Source of the DNA: Rivularia sp. T60_A2020_040
GTDB lineage: Bacteria > Cyanobacteriota > Cyanobacteriia > Cyanobacteriales > Nostocaceae
Assembly: GCA_015272215.1 (NCBI GenBank)
Contig: JACYMD010000063.1
Span: 1 to 64,000, forward strand
Reading direction: 5' to 3'
Length of the DNA: 64,000 bases
Shown: positions 1-9,055 of the stretch, piece after piece
Position numbering within the stretch: the first letter of the stretch is position 1
Layout of the letters: the number at the start of each line of letters is the position of its first letter
Notes under the pieces: model-generated
Database searches by the model: none
What the model saw: the letters and a program-made list of their open reading frames with translations, nothing else
Told to the model about the DNA's origin: nothing
Program-made: the position numbers and the translations under genes

Positions 1-5
1 GCTTA

Positions 6-887
6 TTAAATTGGCACTTTAATTGTTAGTTTAGCATAATAAGTACTGAAGAACCTTTTATTATTATGATTATTAATTGCTAGTTCGTTTATTTCCAGTG
101 CTTCGAGTGCCTCCGTTGCCCTCCCAAAGCGGTATTCTAAATTAGGTTCAGTCATTTGCTGCAACCACTTAATCAAACCAGGGTTAAATTCGACGAGATG
201 GGAAAATTGCATCCTCGAATCAAACTGTGGTAAATCTGCTGGTGAAATACCAGTAGCTAAATTTATCAAAGTCGCTCCCAGTGCGTAGAGATCGGATGCA
301 GGTGTCGCTCTTCCCCCAAACTGTTCTAGAGGTGCATATCCGTAAGTACCAACGACTGTAAATGTTGCACCTTCTGCTGCAACACGGTCTTGAACAGCAC
401 CAAAATCAACTAAGTATATTTGATTTTTATTTGTTGATTCGTCTAATAATAAATTGCTGGGTTTGATATCACGATGCAAAACCGGGGGATTGAGTTTATG
501 AAGATAAATCAAGATTTTCAAAACTGCGATCGCAATTTCCCTAACCTCAGTTTCGCTAAAAGTTTTCCCAGAAGCAAGCAATTCCTTAATCGATTTTGCT
601 GGTATGTATTCCTGAACTAAAGCAAAATATATCACATCGCCCTCAAGAACAAAATCATCGTAGTATTGAGGAATGCGGAGATGGTTTAATTGTCGTAGTA
701 CCTTTGCTTCGCGTTCAAAAAGCTTTATATCATACCACTGCAATTGGTCGTTAGCTGTCAGTAGTTTAACAACAACTTGCTGCTTATTTGTCAAATCCCG
801 TGCTAACCAAGTTTGACGAATCGCACTTTTACCTAACACTCTTTGAAGTTGATACCGTTCTACTAATATTTCTTCTGCTTGTAACAT
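6..887 (-). CDS. Small stand-alone Ser/Thr protein kinase
   Basis: Predicted Hanks-type kinase that phosphorylates protein Ser/Thr residues in the cytoplasm. Visible motifs in order are a glycine-loop region (VLGKSAIRQTW), the ATP-anchoring lysine in VVVKLL, the catalytic loop HRDIKPSNLLL, the metal-binding DFGAVQ and an APLEQF stretch in place of APE. The protein ends just after the C-lobe, so it lacks the membrane or sensor domains often attached to cyanobacterial kinases. An ATG at 935 is in frame, but the ATG at 887 has GGAG four bases upstream and begins directly before the kinase fold (MLQAEEILVERYQL), so I prefer 887. The substrate is unknown, and the divergent neighbour ilvD gives no clue. 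Family call is firm. Confidence 0.88.
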   Translation of the reverse strand: MLQAEEILVERYQLQRVLGKSAIRQTWLARDLTNKQQVVVKLLTANDQLQWYDIKLFEREAKVLRQLNHLRIPQYYDDFVLEGDVIYFALVQEYIPAKSIKELLASGKTFSETEVREIAIAVLKILIYLHKLNPPVLHRDIKPSNLLLDESTNKNQIYLVDFGAVQDRVAAEGATFTVVGTYGYAPLEQFGGRATPASDLYALGATLINLATGISPADLPQFDSRMQFSHLVEFNPGLIKWLQQMTEPNLEYRFGRATEALEALEINELAINNHNNKRFFSTYYAKLTIKVPI

Positions 888-1262
888 AGTACTCCGTTCT
901 TTAAGGGGTACATGATAATTTGAGTTTGCATACAAGTATATCGAGTACGTATAAACTTTCTACAGCTGCTCAATAAAATTTTCGTATGTATGTTTGATTA
1001 TAAACAATTAAAATATCTAACCCTTAACCCACTTTCCTCAAACCTCCGTGTACCTCAGCGTCAACCTCAGCGCTCCTCTGCGTTTTAAAAAACTTTCTCA
1101 ACTGAATCAAACATCTTGAATTACTTCTTGAACTTCGACTTCCGACATAATAAGTTTTTGGACTTATTTAATATATCAATCAATACTTTCTGATATTTTG
1201 AGATAATAGAGCGGATTATTCAGCGCTAGCGATGATAGATGCTGGCGTAGAGGGGAATCAAA
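888..1262. other. Intergenic region between kinase and ilvD
   Basis: Divergent promoter region for the kinase and ilvD. No gene seen. Around 1047-1090 it carries a copy of a common cyanobacterial dispersed repeat (CCTCAGCG and CCTCTGCG type words); a related copy lies at 5490-5525. A purine-rich stretch (GAGGGG) about 10 bases before the ilvD ATG is a plausible ribosome binding site. Confidence 0.5.
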
Positions 1263-2936
1263 ATGTCAGATAATTTGAGAAGCCGAGTTGTAACCCAAGG
1301 AGTGCAGCGATCGCCAAATCGAGCGATGTTGCGAGCCGTTGGTTTTGGAGATCAAGATTTTACCAAGCCAATTGTAGGTATTGCCAATAGCTTTAGTACC
1401 ATTACACCCTGTAATATGGGCATAAATACCCTAGCGCAAAAAGCTGAGCAAGGCGTTCGCGCAGCTGAAGCGATGCCGCAGATGTTCGGTACAATTACCA
1501 TTAGCGATGGGATTTCCATGGGAACTGAGGGAATGAAATATTCCCTGGTGTCGCGGGAAGTAATTGCCGATTCCATTGAAACCGTTTGTAATGGACAAAG
1601 TATGGATGGTGTACTTGCCATCGGTGGTTGTGATAAAAATATGCCTGGAGCAATGATTGCCATTGCTCGCATGAACATCCCGGCAATTTTTGTTTATGGT
1701 GGTACAATTAAACCCGGACATCACAATGGTCAAGATTTAACTGTTGTCAGTGCTTTTGAAGCGGTAGGTGAATACAGCGCTGGTAACATCAAAGAGGATC
1801 AACTTTTAGCAGTCGAGAAGAATGCTTGCCCCGGTGCTGGTTCCTGCGGGGGAATGTATACTGCTAACACCATGTCTTCTGCTTTTGAAGCTTTGGGTAT
1901 GAGCTTGCCTTACTCCTCTACAATGGCAGCAGAAGACGCAGAAAAAGCCGATAGCACCGAAGAATCAGCTAAAGTCTTAGTAGAAGCAATACATCACAAA
2001 CTTTTACCCCATCAAATTATTACTCGCAAATCCATAGAAAACGCCATTTCTGTCGTTATGGCAATCGGTGGCTCGACAAATGCAGTATTGCACTTTTTGG
2101 CGATCGCTCACGCTGCTGGTGTGGAATTGACTATTGATGACTTTGAAACTATCCGCGCTCGTGTTCCCGTATTGTGCGATTTAAAACCAAGTGGTAGATA
2201 TGTAGCAGTAGATTTACATAAAGTTGGTGGTATTCCTCAAGTGATGAAAATGCTGCTTGCTCATAATTTACTCCACGGTGACTGCATGACTATCACAGGT
2301 AAAATTATCGCCGAAGTCTTAGCTGATATCCCCGAAGAGCCACCCAGCGACCAAGATGTGATTCGTCCCTGGTCAAATCCCATGTATAAACAGGGACATT
2401 TAGCTATACTCAAAGGTAACTTAGCTACCGAGGGAGCAGTTGCGAAAATTAGCGGTGTGAAAATGCCCAAAATAACTGGTCCAGCGCGGGTGTTTGAATC
2501 CGAAGAATCTTGCTTAGATGCCATACTTTCTGGGAAAATTAAAGCGGGTGATGTGATTGTAGTTCGCTACGAAGGACCAAAAGGAGGTCCGGGAATGCGA
2601 GAAATGTTAGCACCTACAGCTGCAATAATTGGCGCCGGTTTAGGAGATTCAGTCGGTTTAATTACTGATGGGCGTTTTTCCGGAGGAAGTTACGGAACAG
2701 TAGTCGGACACGTAGCTCCAGAAGCCGCAGTCGGTGGAACTATCGCCTTGGTGCAAGAAGGAGATAATATAACAATTGATGCCAGTGCGCGGTTATTGCA
2801 ATTAGAGGTATCTGACGCAGAAATAGAAAAACGTCGCGCTAAATGGAAACCACCCGAACCCCGTTATACAAAAGGTGTTTTGGCAAAATACGCCAAGTTA
2901 GTATCTTCGAGTAGTTTGGGTGCAGTGACGGATTAG
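1263..2936 (+). CDS. ilvD: Dihydroxy-acid dehydratase
   Basis: Catalyses dehydration of 2,3-dihydroxy-isovalerate and 2,3-dihydroxy-3-methylvalerate to the 2-keto acids, the penultimate step of valine and isoleucine synthesis, in the cytoplasm. The 557-residue length is normal for the family. Fe-S cluster cysteines are visible in GGCDKNMPG and in [16 protein letters not shown], and the C-terminal substrate region [14 protein letters not shown] and [10 protein letters not shown] is intact. The ATG follows an AG-rich stretch. It appears monocistronic: the next 316 bases are repeat-filled, and the following gene is unrelated. No sign of truncation. Confidence 0.97.
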   Translation: MSDNLRSRVVTQGVQRSPNRAMLRAVGFGDQDFTKPIVGIANSFSTITPCNMGINTLAQKAEQGVRAAEAMPQMFGTITISDGISMGTEGMKYSLVSREVIADSIETVCNGQSMDGVLAIGGCDKNMPGAMIAIARMNIPAIFVYGGTIKPGHHNGQDLTVVSAFEAVGEYSAGNIKEDQLLAVEKNACPGAGSCGGMYTANTMSSAFEALGMSLPYSSTMAAEDAEKADSTEESAKVLVEAIHHKLLPHQIITRKSIENAISVVMAIGGSTNAVLHFLAIAHAAGVELTIDDFETIRARVPVLCDLKPSGRYVAVDLHKVGGIPQVMKMLLAHNLLHGDCMTITGKIIAEVLADIPEEPPSDQDVIRPWSNPMYKQGHLAILKGNLATEGAVAKISGVKMPKITGPARVFESEESCLDAILSGKIKAGDVIVVRYEGPKGGPGMREMLAPTAAIIGAGLGDSVGLITDGRFSGGSYGTVVGHVAPEAAVGGTIALVQEGDNITIDASARLLQLEVSDAEIEKRRAKWKPPEPRYTKGVLAKYAKLVSSSSLGAVTD

Positions 2937-3252
2937 AACAATTTTGGATACTTCGGCAAGCTCAGCACAAGTTTTGGATACATTCGCTTCGCTCAGTACA
3001 AGCTTTGGATTGGGAGTGAGGAGTTAGGAGTTAGTACCACCGGAGTTAGGAGTGAGGAGTTAGGAGTGAGGAGTTAGGAGTTAGTACCACCGGAGTTAGG
3101 AGTTAAAAATTATTTCTCCCCATCTCCCCATCTCCCCATCTCCCCATCCCCTTGTCCCCCCATCTCCTTGTCCCCCCATCTCCTTGTCCCCCCATTTCCC
3201 TATATCCTTATCGTAGTTATGATTAATATCAACTAACATTTCCGGCACTTTT
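2937..3252. repeat. Intergenic block of three tandem repeat families
   Basis: This gap is almost entirely repetitive. Two imperfect copies of a TTTTGGATAC...CTCAG.ACAAG unit sit at 2943-3003. A 50-base period made of GGAGTTA/GGAGTGA heptamers plus TTAGTACCACC follows at 3012-3106 (copies at about 3021 and 3071). Then comes a C-rich array of CCCCATCT and CCCCTTGTCC words at 3117-3199. These match the style of STRR repeats in heterocystous cyanobacteria. No coding potential. Confidence 0.85.
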
Positions 3253-3819
3253 ATGAATACAGTCGTGCTAAACCTTGAGCCAATTATTCATTTGAGCGAC
3301 GAGCAGTTTTATCAACTTTGCGTGGTAAATCGAGATTTAAGTTTGGAGTTGAATGCTACGGGGAAATTAATTATTGTGCCACCAGTGGGAGGGGAAAGCG
3401 CAAATCAAGAAGCTGATTTGATTACCGATTTGAATATTTGGAATCGTCAAACCAAGTTAGGAAAAGTTTTTAGTTCTTCTACTATATTTAAGTTACCTTC
3501 GGGTGCAAAACGTTCTCCGGATGCAGCTTGGGTGAAGTTAGAACGTTGGGAAGCTTTAAATTTAGAGCAACGTAAAAAATTTCCACCGCTGACACCTGAT
3601 TTTGTGATTGAACTTCGTTCCGAAAGCGATCGTTTAAAATCTCTTCAAGATAAGATGCAAGAGTATATAGAAAATGGTGTACGTTTGGGTTGGTTGATTA
3701 ATTTTCAAGATCAGCAAGTCGAAATTTATCGTCAAAATCAACCAGTAGAGGTAGTTAATATTCCGATAACACTTTCAGGAGAAGATGTTTTACCGGGTTA
3801 TAAATATTTTGGATTTTAG
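3253..3819 (+). CDS. Uma2-family (DUF820) restriction-endonuclease-fold protein
   Basis: Member of the Uma2/DUF820 family, very abundant in cyanobacteria and predicted to have a PD-(D/E)XK nuclease fold; the cellular role is unknown. Typical signatures are PPVGGESANQEADLITDLNIWNR near residue 40, the acidic residue in KRSPDAAWV, then PDFVIELRSESDRL with the expected E and spacing, and the C-terminal GWLINFQDQQVEIYR. The 188-residue length is standard. ATG start at 3253. Stand-alone, converging on the CHAT gene with only five bases between the stop codons. Confidence 0.88.
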   Translation: MNTVVLNLEPIIHLSDEQFYQLCVVNRDLSLELNATGKLIIVPPVGGESANQEADLITDLNIWNRQTKLGKVFSSSTIFKLPSGAKRSPDAAWVKLERWEALNLEQRKKFPPLTPDFVIELRSESDRLKSLQDKMQEYIENGVRLGWLINFQDQQVEIYRQNQPVEVVNIPITLSGEDVLPGYKYFGF

Positions 3820-3824
3820 ATTGT

Positions 3825-5243
3825 TTATAACTTCTTCTTAAGTACGGGAGTCAAATGTTCTGCAATTCCATCTAGTTGAATAACGTTGCAACCCAGTTTA
3901 TAAGCAAATTCTATGTTTTCTCCAGCCCCAAGAGCATTGTAAAAACCTGTTGCAAATTTAATTGCGGCTTTATCGCCAATCGCTTGATTCATACCAATTA
4001 CATAGGGAATATGTTTTGCGATCGCACTAGCTTGAACTTCTGAATAACAAGCGTTGAGTACAACACATTCGATTGTGGTTGAAAATAACTCAAACAGTTT
4101 AGCTATTGCTTCTGTATTTACTAATTTCAAATTTCCGTCTTCATCCTCTAAGAATAAACCGTCATCACCAGAACCGTGTCCGCTAAAATGAACGATTTGG
4201 GGTTTCAAGTCTAATAGTGCTTGATAAACTTCTTGACAACGCACAGCCCAGCGTTGTTTGAGGTCGAATAGTTCCCGTTTTTTGGCTCGTTGCAATCCGG
4301 CATCAATTTCTCGTACTTCCTCATCCAATCGTAACTGTGAGGTGTTTTTGGGATTAGATGCGAGAATTAAAATTGTTTTGACTGCTGAATTTTCACTTTC
4401 TTTCTGATTTTGTTTTTGAGCATCATTATTATTGATATTTCCACCGATTTGTTCAGCGTTTACCGTTTCCGCATTTACTAAACCACCACCAAATTGAGCG
4501 CCTTTTAAATCATTATTAATTTGTTTAGAATCTTTTGACATTACAATATTTCCTTGATTATGCGCTTTTTTATGGAAATTTTGGGTAATGAAAGTTTGGT
4601 TTTGATATAAATAATGATTTTGAAAACCTATTTTTTTAGCATTTATATCTAGGTAATTTGTAATTTCATCAAAATGATATGAAATAATCTCAAAAGTTGA
4701 TGTAGAAGATGATGTTTCTGCTTGATTTATAATTTCTTCTACTTTTGCAAAAAGTTCTCTAAAATATTGAGATAAATGATTTAGATATTCCTCTTTGTTT
4801 ATTGTTACTATTAACCTTTGCTCTATATCTTGTCCAAAAAAAACAAGGCAAGGTATTTGATCAATATCAATGTTTAACTCTCTCGCAATATCGTATGCTT
4901 CAGCCTTATCGATTGGCTTAGTAAATCTTAATTGAATTTGTTCAAAAAAAGATAAGTTTTTTGTTCTCCATTTTCTGTCAGGTTTTTCTAAAACAAAAAC
5001 TTGACACCAATCACCACTCAACCTATGAAATTCTTGAAAATGTTGTTGAATATACATTTTCAGAATATCATCCGCATCTGTATAAAGAAAAACTCCTCGA
5101 ACGGTTTCTTTATTAACTGATTCCATCTGAGAAAAGAAGTGTTTAAAGCCTAACGTAGAAAACATACTATCACCTCGAATCACGCCTACTTCCGTCCAAT
5201 TACCCTTGATATCATTAAGTTGTCTTTCAGGATTTTTGGACAT
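3825..5243 (-). CDS. CHAT-domain (caspase-like) protein with N-terminal alpha/beta region
   Basis: The C-terminal ~180 residues are a CHAT peptidase domain: ILILASNPKNTSQLRLDEEVREI opens it, His356 sits in HFSGHG and Cys399 in LNACYS, the catalytic dyad of the caspase-like superfamily. Residues ~1-200 form an alpha/beta region I do not recognise; DIDQIPCLVFF resembles a thioredoxin-like strand. Between the two (residues ~240-275) is a Gly/Asn-rich tag with FGGG and EQIGGNINNN that I associate with cyanobacterial effector proteins. Met235 is preceded by AAGGAAA at proper spacing, so a shorter CHAT-only product is possible. CHAT proteins are linked to programmed-death or defence-like signalling; partners here are unknown. 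Confidence 0.85.
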   Translation of the reverse strand: MSKNPERQLNDIKGNWTEVGVIRGDSMFSTLGFKHFFSQMESVNKETVRGVFLYTDADDILKMYIQQHFQEFHRLSGDWCQVFVLEKPDRKWRTKNLSFFEQIQLRFTKPIDKAEAYDIARELNIDIDQIPCLVFFGQDIEQRLIVTINKEEYLNHLSQYFRELFAKVEEIINQAETSSSTSTFEIISYHFDEITNYLDINAKKIGFQNHYLYQNQTFITQNFHKKAHNQGNIVMSKDSKQINNDLKGAQFGGGLVNAETVNAEQIGGNINNNDAQKQNQKESENSAVKTILILASNPKNTSQLRLDEEVREIDAGLQRAKKRELFDLKQRWAVRCQEVYQALLDLKPQIVHFSGHGSGDDGLFLEDEDGNLKLVNTEAIAKLFELFSTTIECVVLNACYSEVQASAIAKHIPYVIGMNQAIGDKAAIKFATGFYNALGAGENIEFAYKLGCNVIQLDGIAEHLTPVLKKKL

Positions 5244-5710
5244 AAATTTATTCTCTTAATCCTTTTGTCTAAAGCTTTATTTCTGCTTTGTTAGCTAGCG
5301 ATGAAACCTCAAACATTTTCATCAAGGCCGAAGCTGTTGAATGTACTACTAATTCAGAGATTCAGTAACTTAATAGGACAATCATTTTCACATTTCGTTA
5401 AATTTAGTAAGATTTTATTTTTCTAACAGTCGTAACTGATATATTCAAGACAACTCACTTACCATCCTGAAATTACCTATATCTCTTTATCTCTTTCCTT
5501 TGCGCTCTCTGCGCCTCTGCGGTTTTTTATAAATCAGTAATTCTCTGCTCAAAACCGAGTAATTGCAATTAACACTGATTATATATTTTATTAGATTATA
5601 CAGATATATTTCATATTAACCGCATTTATACGTATCATAAACAACCAACTCATCAAAATTTCCATCCAGCCCAATCATCCGCTGGAATTCTCAGCATCGA
5701 GGAAAACACA
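5244..5710. other. Intergenic region upstream of the AAA/4Fe-4S fusion gene
   Basis: Divergent control region of 467 bases. A dispersed repeat of the CTCTGCGCCTCTGCGG type lies around 5487-5530. The remainder is AT-rich (5560-5640) and could hold promoters, but no convincing paired -35/-10 boxes were found. No gene seen. Confidence 0.45.
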
Positions 5711-8275
5711 ATGAATACGAACGAAAAACTAATCTGGCTCCAAGAGCGCACGGCTTTGGGAATCTTAGAACCTGAACCAATAAGCGCGATAGCCAACCTT
5801 ATTGAAGAAAAAGTCGTCCCAGCAAACGAACCTTTAGTTACAGAAGCAACTCCACCAGAAGCGCTGTATATATTGTTGGAAGGTAAACTCGAAAGCAATA
5901 GTAAGGATAAAAACAACCTTACTTTTAATTGTGGTTTGCTTCCTGGTGCAGTTGTCAATTTGCAAGAGTTGGTGTTGGATGAGTTGAGTAAATGTTCGAT
6001 TACAACTTTGAGTGAATGTCGCTTTTGGGTAGTACAGAAGGCAAAATTTAAAGAATTAATCGCAGAATATCCCCAAATTCAAGCAGCAATTTCCCGTCAA
6101 TTAGTTCAAGAAGTCGCGCAACTCACATCCGCACTGCTCAACGAACAAGAACGTTCTATTGCTTTACGCCCTTATTTAGTCACCAAAGCCCAACGGGGAG
6201 TTGTGGGGACAAGTCGTTATGCTGTTAAGTTGCGAGAACAAATCCGTAAAGCTGCCGATACTCGCGAATCTATATTAATATTTGGCGAACCTGGGTTAGA
6301 AAAAGATAATATTGCTGCTCTCATCCATTTTGGTTCTGATTTTCGCCGTCAGCCGATTATTAAGCTAAACTGCGGTATTCTCCAAGTTAGCGGTGCAGAT
6401 TTATTCGGACGTGCTGGGGGTAAACCGGGTTTAATTACATGGTTGGGGGAAGGTACTCTGGTTCTGAATAATATCCAGGAAACACCACCGGAGTTATTAC
6501 CAAAGTTAGCTGCGTTGATCAAAACTCGTACTTATAAACCTACCACTCGTGCAGGAGAACCCGAAGCTGAAGCTTATACTAGTCAAGCCCGCATTCTAAT
6601 TATTTCAGAACAAACTCAACCATTAATTCAGCGAGCGGTTGATCAAACCATCAAAGTTCCACCCGTGCGGGTACGCAAGTCGGATATTAAAGCCCAAGTT
6701 GAATATTATATTAGTCTTTATGCTCGCTCCGCAGGTATTGGCAAACCTAAAGTAACCCCGGAAGCGTTACGTCGCTTGCAATCCTACGATTTTCCCGGTA
6801 ATTTGAAGGAATTGAAAAGCTTGGTGGAACGAGCTATAATCCAAGCTGGTGAAGCTAGGGAGTTAACCGAAGAAATTTTTTGGTCGGTAGATAATAAGAA
6901 AAAACGGTTTCGCTTCAATTTATTAAATGCTTATCCACAGTTAAGAAAAATTCTTCGTAGTCCGTGGTACCCAGACCGGATTAATTATGGTATTACTTTA
7001 ACAGCCTTTGCCGTTACTATTGGTATTCTATTTTTCGGTCCACAATCGCGAGATCAAAATTTTGCCTTAAATCTATTTTGGGCTTGGTGGTGGCCTTTTT
7101 TCCTGTTTCTCTTCCCGTTTTTAGGTCGAATTTGGTGCGCTTTCTGTCCTTTCATGATTTACGGTGAAGTTACACAGAAATTATCATTATGGTTGTTTCC
7201 CAGAAAACTGCAAAGTTGGCCCCGACAGCAAGCTGAAAAATGGGGTGGATGGTTTTTGTTTACCATGTTTACTTTAATTTTTCTCTGGGAAGAACTCTGG
7301 GATTTAGAAAATACTGCTTATTTGAGTGCTTGTTTATTATTATTAATTACCGCTGGAGCGATGATTTGCTCTGCCATTTTTGAAAGACGGTTTTGGTGTC
7401 GGTATTTATGTCCTATCGGCGGTATGAATGGCTTATTTGCTAAATTATCAATGACCGAATTAAGAGCGCAACAAGGTATTTGTTCGGCTACTTGTACTAC
7501 TTACCAATGTTACAAAGGTGGACCGCAAAAAGGTGAAGGAATGGAAACAAATGGCTGTCCTTTATATTCTCATCCCGCACAGTTAGCAGATAACCGAGAT
7601 TGTGTTTTATGTATGACTTGTCTCAAAGCCTGTCCCCATCGTTCCGTTGAGTTTAATTTACGTCCTCCCGGTATCGAATTGTGGACAACTCATGTACCTC
7701 GTAGTTATGAAGTAGCGCTGTTATTTTTGCTTTTAGGAGGAGTGTATCTGCATCGCTTACCGGAAATACAACAAGTCATGAATTTGCAATTAGATTTAAC
7801 TGACTTTGGGCAACATTCGGAATTATCTTTATTAGCTTTAATTATCCCTGTAATTGTTCCTTTTGCTGCTTATGGTTTAATGCAGTTATTTTATCGATTG
7901 AATTATTCTATAAAAAATCTCAAAAATCAAAATTTAAATGTAATCAAACCCAAACCTTTTTTAGAACTTGCCTATGGTTATTTACCATTAATATTGGGTG
8001 GTAGTTTAGCTCATTACTTACGTTTAGCTTTGAACGAAGCAGGACGTATATTACCCATAACTTTTGCTACTTTTGGGTTGAATGGTGCATCTCTACCAAT
8101 ATTAGTCGCTCACCCCGCAGTCATGGCTTTTTTACAGGGTACAACTTTAATTTTTTCAACTTTATTAACGGTATTATTAACCCAGAAAATCGCTCGTCAA
8201 CCCCTACGCTGTTTGTTTTGGCAACATTTAGCAACTATTAGTCTAACAGTAAGTATGTGGATAATAATTGTATAA
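5711..8275 (+). CDS. Fusion: cNMP-binding domain, degenerate sigma-54-type AAA domain, 4Fe-4S polytopic membrane protein
   Basis: Residues ~15-140 look like a cyclic-nucleotide-binding (CRP-like) domain (VVPANEPLVTEATPPEALYILLEGKLE). Residues ~165-385 resemble the AAA module of sigma-54 activators (GVVGTSRYAVKLREQI, then YDFPGNLKELKSLVERAI). The P-loop survives as GEPGLEK (192-198), but the Walker B acidic pair is Asn253-Asn254 and no GAFTGA loop is present. From ~425 on there are several membrane spans and NosR/NapH-like clusters: CAFCP at 476-480, CRYLCP at 563-568, a cysteine cluster SATCTTYQC, and CVLCMTCLKACP with Cys631, 634, 637 and 641. The N-terminus would be a cytoplasmic sensor and the C-terminus an electron-transfer unit. 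Substrate unknown. Confidence 0.85.
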   Translation: MNTNEKLIWLQERTALGILEPEPISAIANLIEEKVVPANEPLVTEATPPEALYILLEGKLESNSKDKNNLTFNCGLLPGAVVNLQELVLDELSKCSITTLSECRFWVVQKAKFKELIAEYPQIQAAISRQLVQEVAQLTSALLNEQERSIALRPYLVTKAQRGVVGTSRYAVKLREQIRKAADTRESILIFGEPGLEKDNIAALIHFGSDFRRQPIIKLNCGILQVSGADLFGRAGGKPGLITWLGEGTLVLNNIQETPPELLPKLAALIKTRTYKPTTRAGEPEAEAYTSQARILIISEQTQPLIQRAVDQTIKVPPVRVRKSDIKAQVEYYISLYARSAGIGKPKVTPEALRRLQSYDFPGNLKELKSLVERAIIQAGEARELTEEIFWSVDNKKKRFRFNLLNAYPQLRKILRSPWYPDRINYGITLTAFAVTIGILFFGPQSRDQNFALNLFWAWWWPFFLFLFPFLGRIWCAFCPFMIYGEVTQKLSLWLFPRKLQSWPRQQAEKWGGWFLFTMFTLIFLWEELWDLENTAYLSACLLLLITAGAMICSAIFERRFWCRYLCPIGGMNGLFAKLSMTELRAQQGICSATCTTYQCYKGGPQKGEGMETNGCPLYSHPAQLADNRDCVLCMTCLKACPHRSVEFNLRPPGIELWTTHVPRSYEVALLFLLLGGVYLHRLPEIQQVMNLQLDLTDFGQHSELSLLALIIPVIVPFAAYGLMQLFYRLNYSIKNLKNQNLNVIKPKPFLELAYGYLPLILGGSLAHYLRLALNEAGRILPITFATFGLNGASLPILVAHPAVMAFLQGTTLIFSTLLTVLLTQKIARQPLRCLFWQHLATISLTVSMWIIIV

Positions 8276-9055
8276 ATTAGGCATAAACATCAAAAATATC
8301 TTATTTTCATGAGGGGTATTACCCAGTATTGTAAACCCCAATCAATTACTTAGAAAAACCTTCAGCTTCATATTAATTTGATAAAATAGTTTGATATCTT
8401 TAACAAAATTTAATATTTGCTACGTAAAAATTATGTGATTTTATTTATACTGAGAAAAATAAATTATAAAATCATTGCTTAAAGTGAGTATTCTAAGACT
8501 TTAACAAATCGCTTCTAGCTTACTTGGTGTCTAAATGTTCAAGTGATTAATTGTCATGCAGATACAAAGGAACTAATAGTAAATAAGCTAAGTCCTGGAA
8601 ATTGTATTCAATACATATAGCTTTGATTCCTCGTTAAGTGTTCCATAAAATCGGAGCTACGTTTTACGGCTAGATAGGTTTAATATTGTTGACTTAAAAG
8701 TCATCAAATTTGTCATCGGCATTAACACTTTGAAAGTTTCTTTTAAAACAAACTTTCAAGATAAAATCGCCGTCTAATTTTTGCTCTATTATCAATTACT
8801 TGAGAAAAATTTGACATTATGGTTATCAGTATATTAGGCATAAACATGAATAAATTAGGTATGAGATAAAACTTTATAAATAAAAAAAATCACACAAAAA
8901 ACCTAATTTGTCTTTAAAAGTCTTATTTTTTGATTACCAACTCAAGACATATCCTGAAACGCTAAAGGAAAGATTGAAAACATTTTATATTTCCACAAAC
9001 TAAGCAAAATAAGATGTGTCTGAATGTGGGCTTGTATTAAAGACAATAAAAGACA
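8276..9055. other. Long AT-rich intergenic region
   Basis: 780 bases with no credible gene. A 15-bp direct repeat (ATTAGGCATAAACAT) occurs at 8276-8290, directly after the upstream stop codon, and again at 8833-8847. A hairpin with a perfect 10-bp stem (TTGAAAGTTT at 8730-8739, AAACTTTCAA at 8750-8759) lies between them. The last ~200 bases probably hold the promoter of the glycan cassette, but no box was assigned. Confidence 0.5.

Noticed and set aside
3012-3200. CRISPR array
   Set aside because: The regular spacing comes from direct tandem repeats with no unique spacers and no cas genes in the window.
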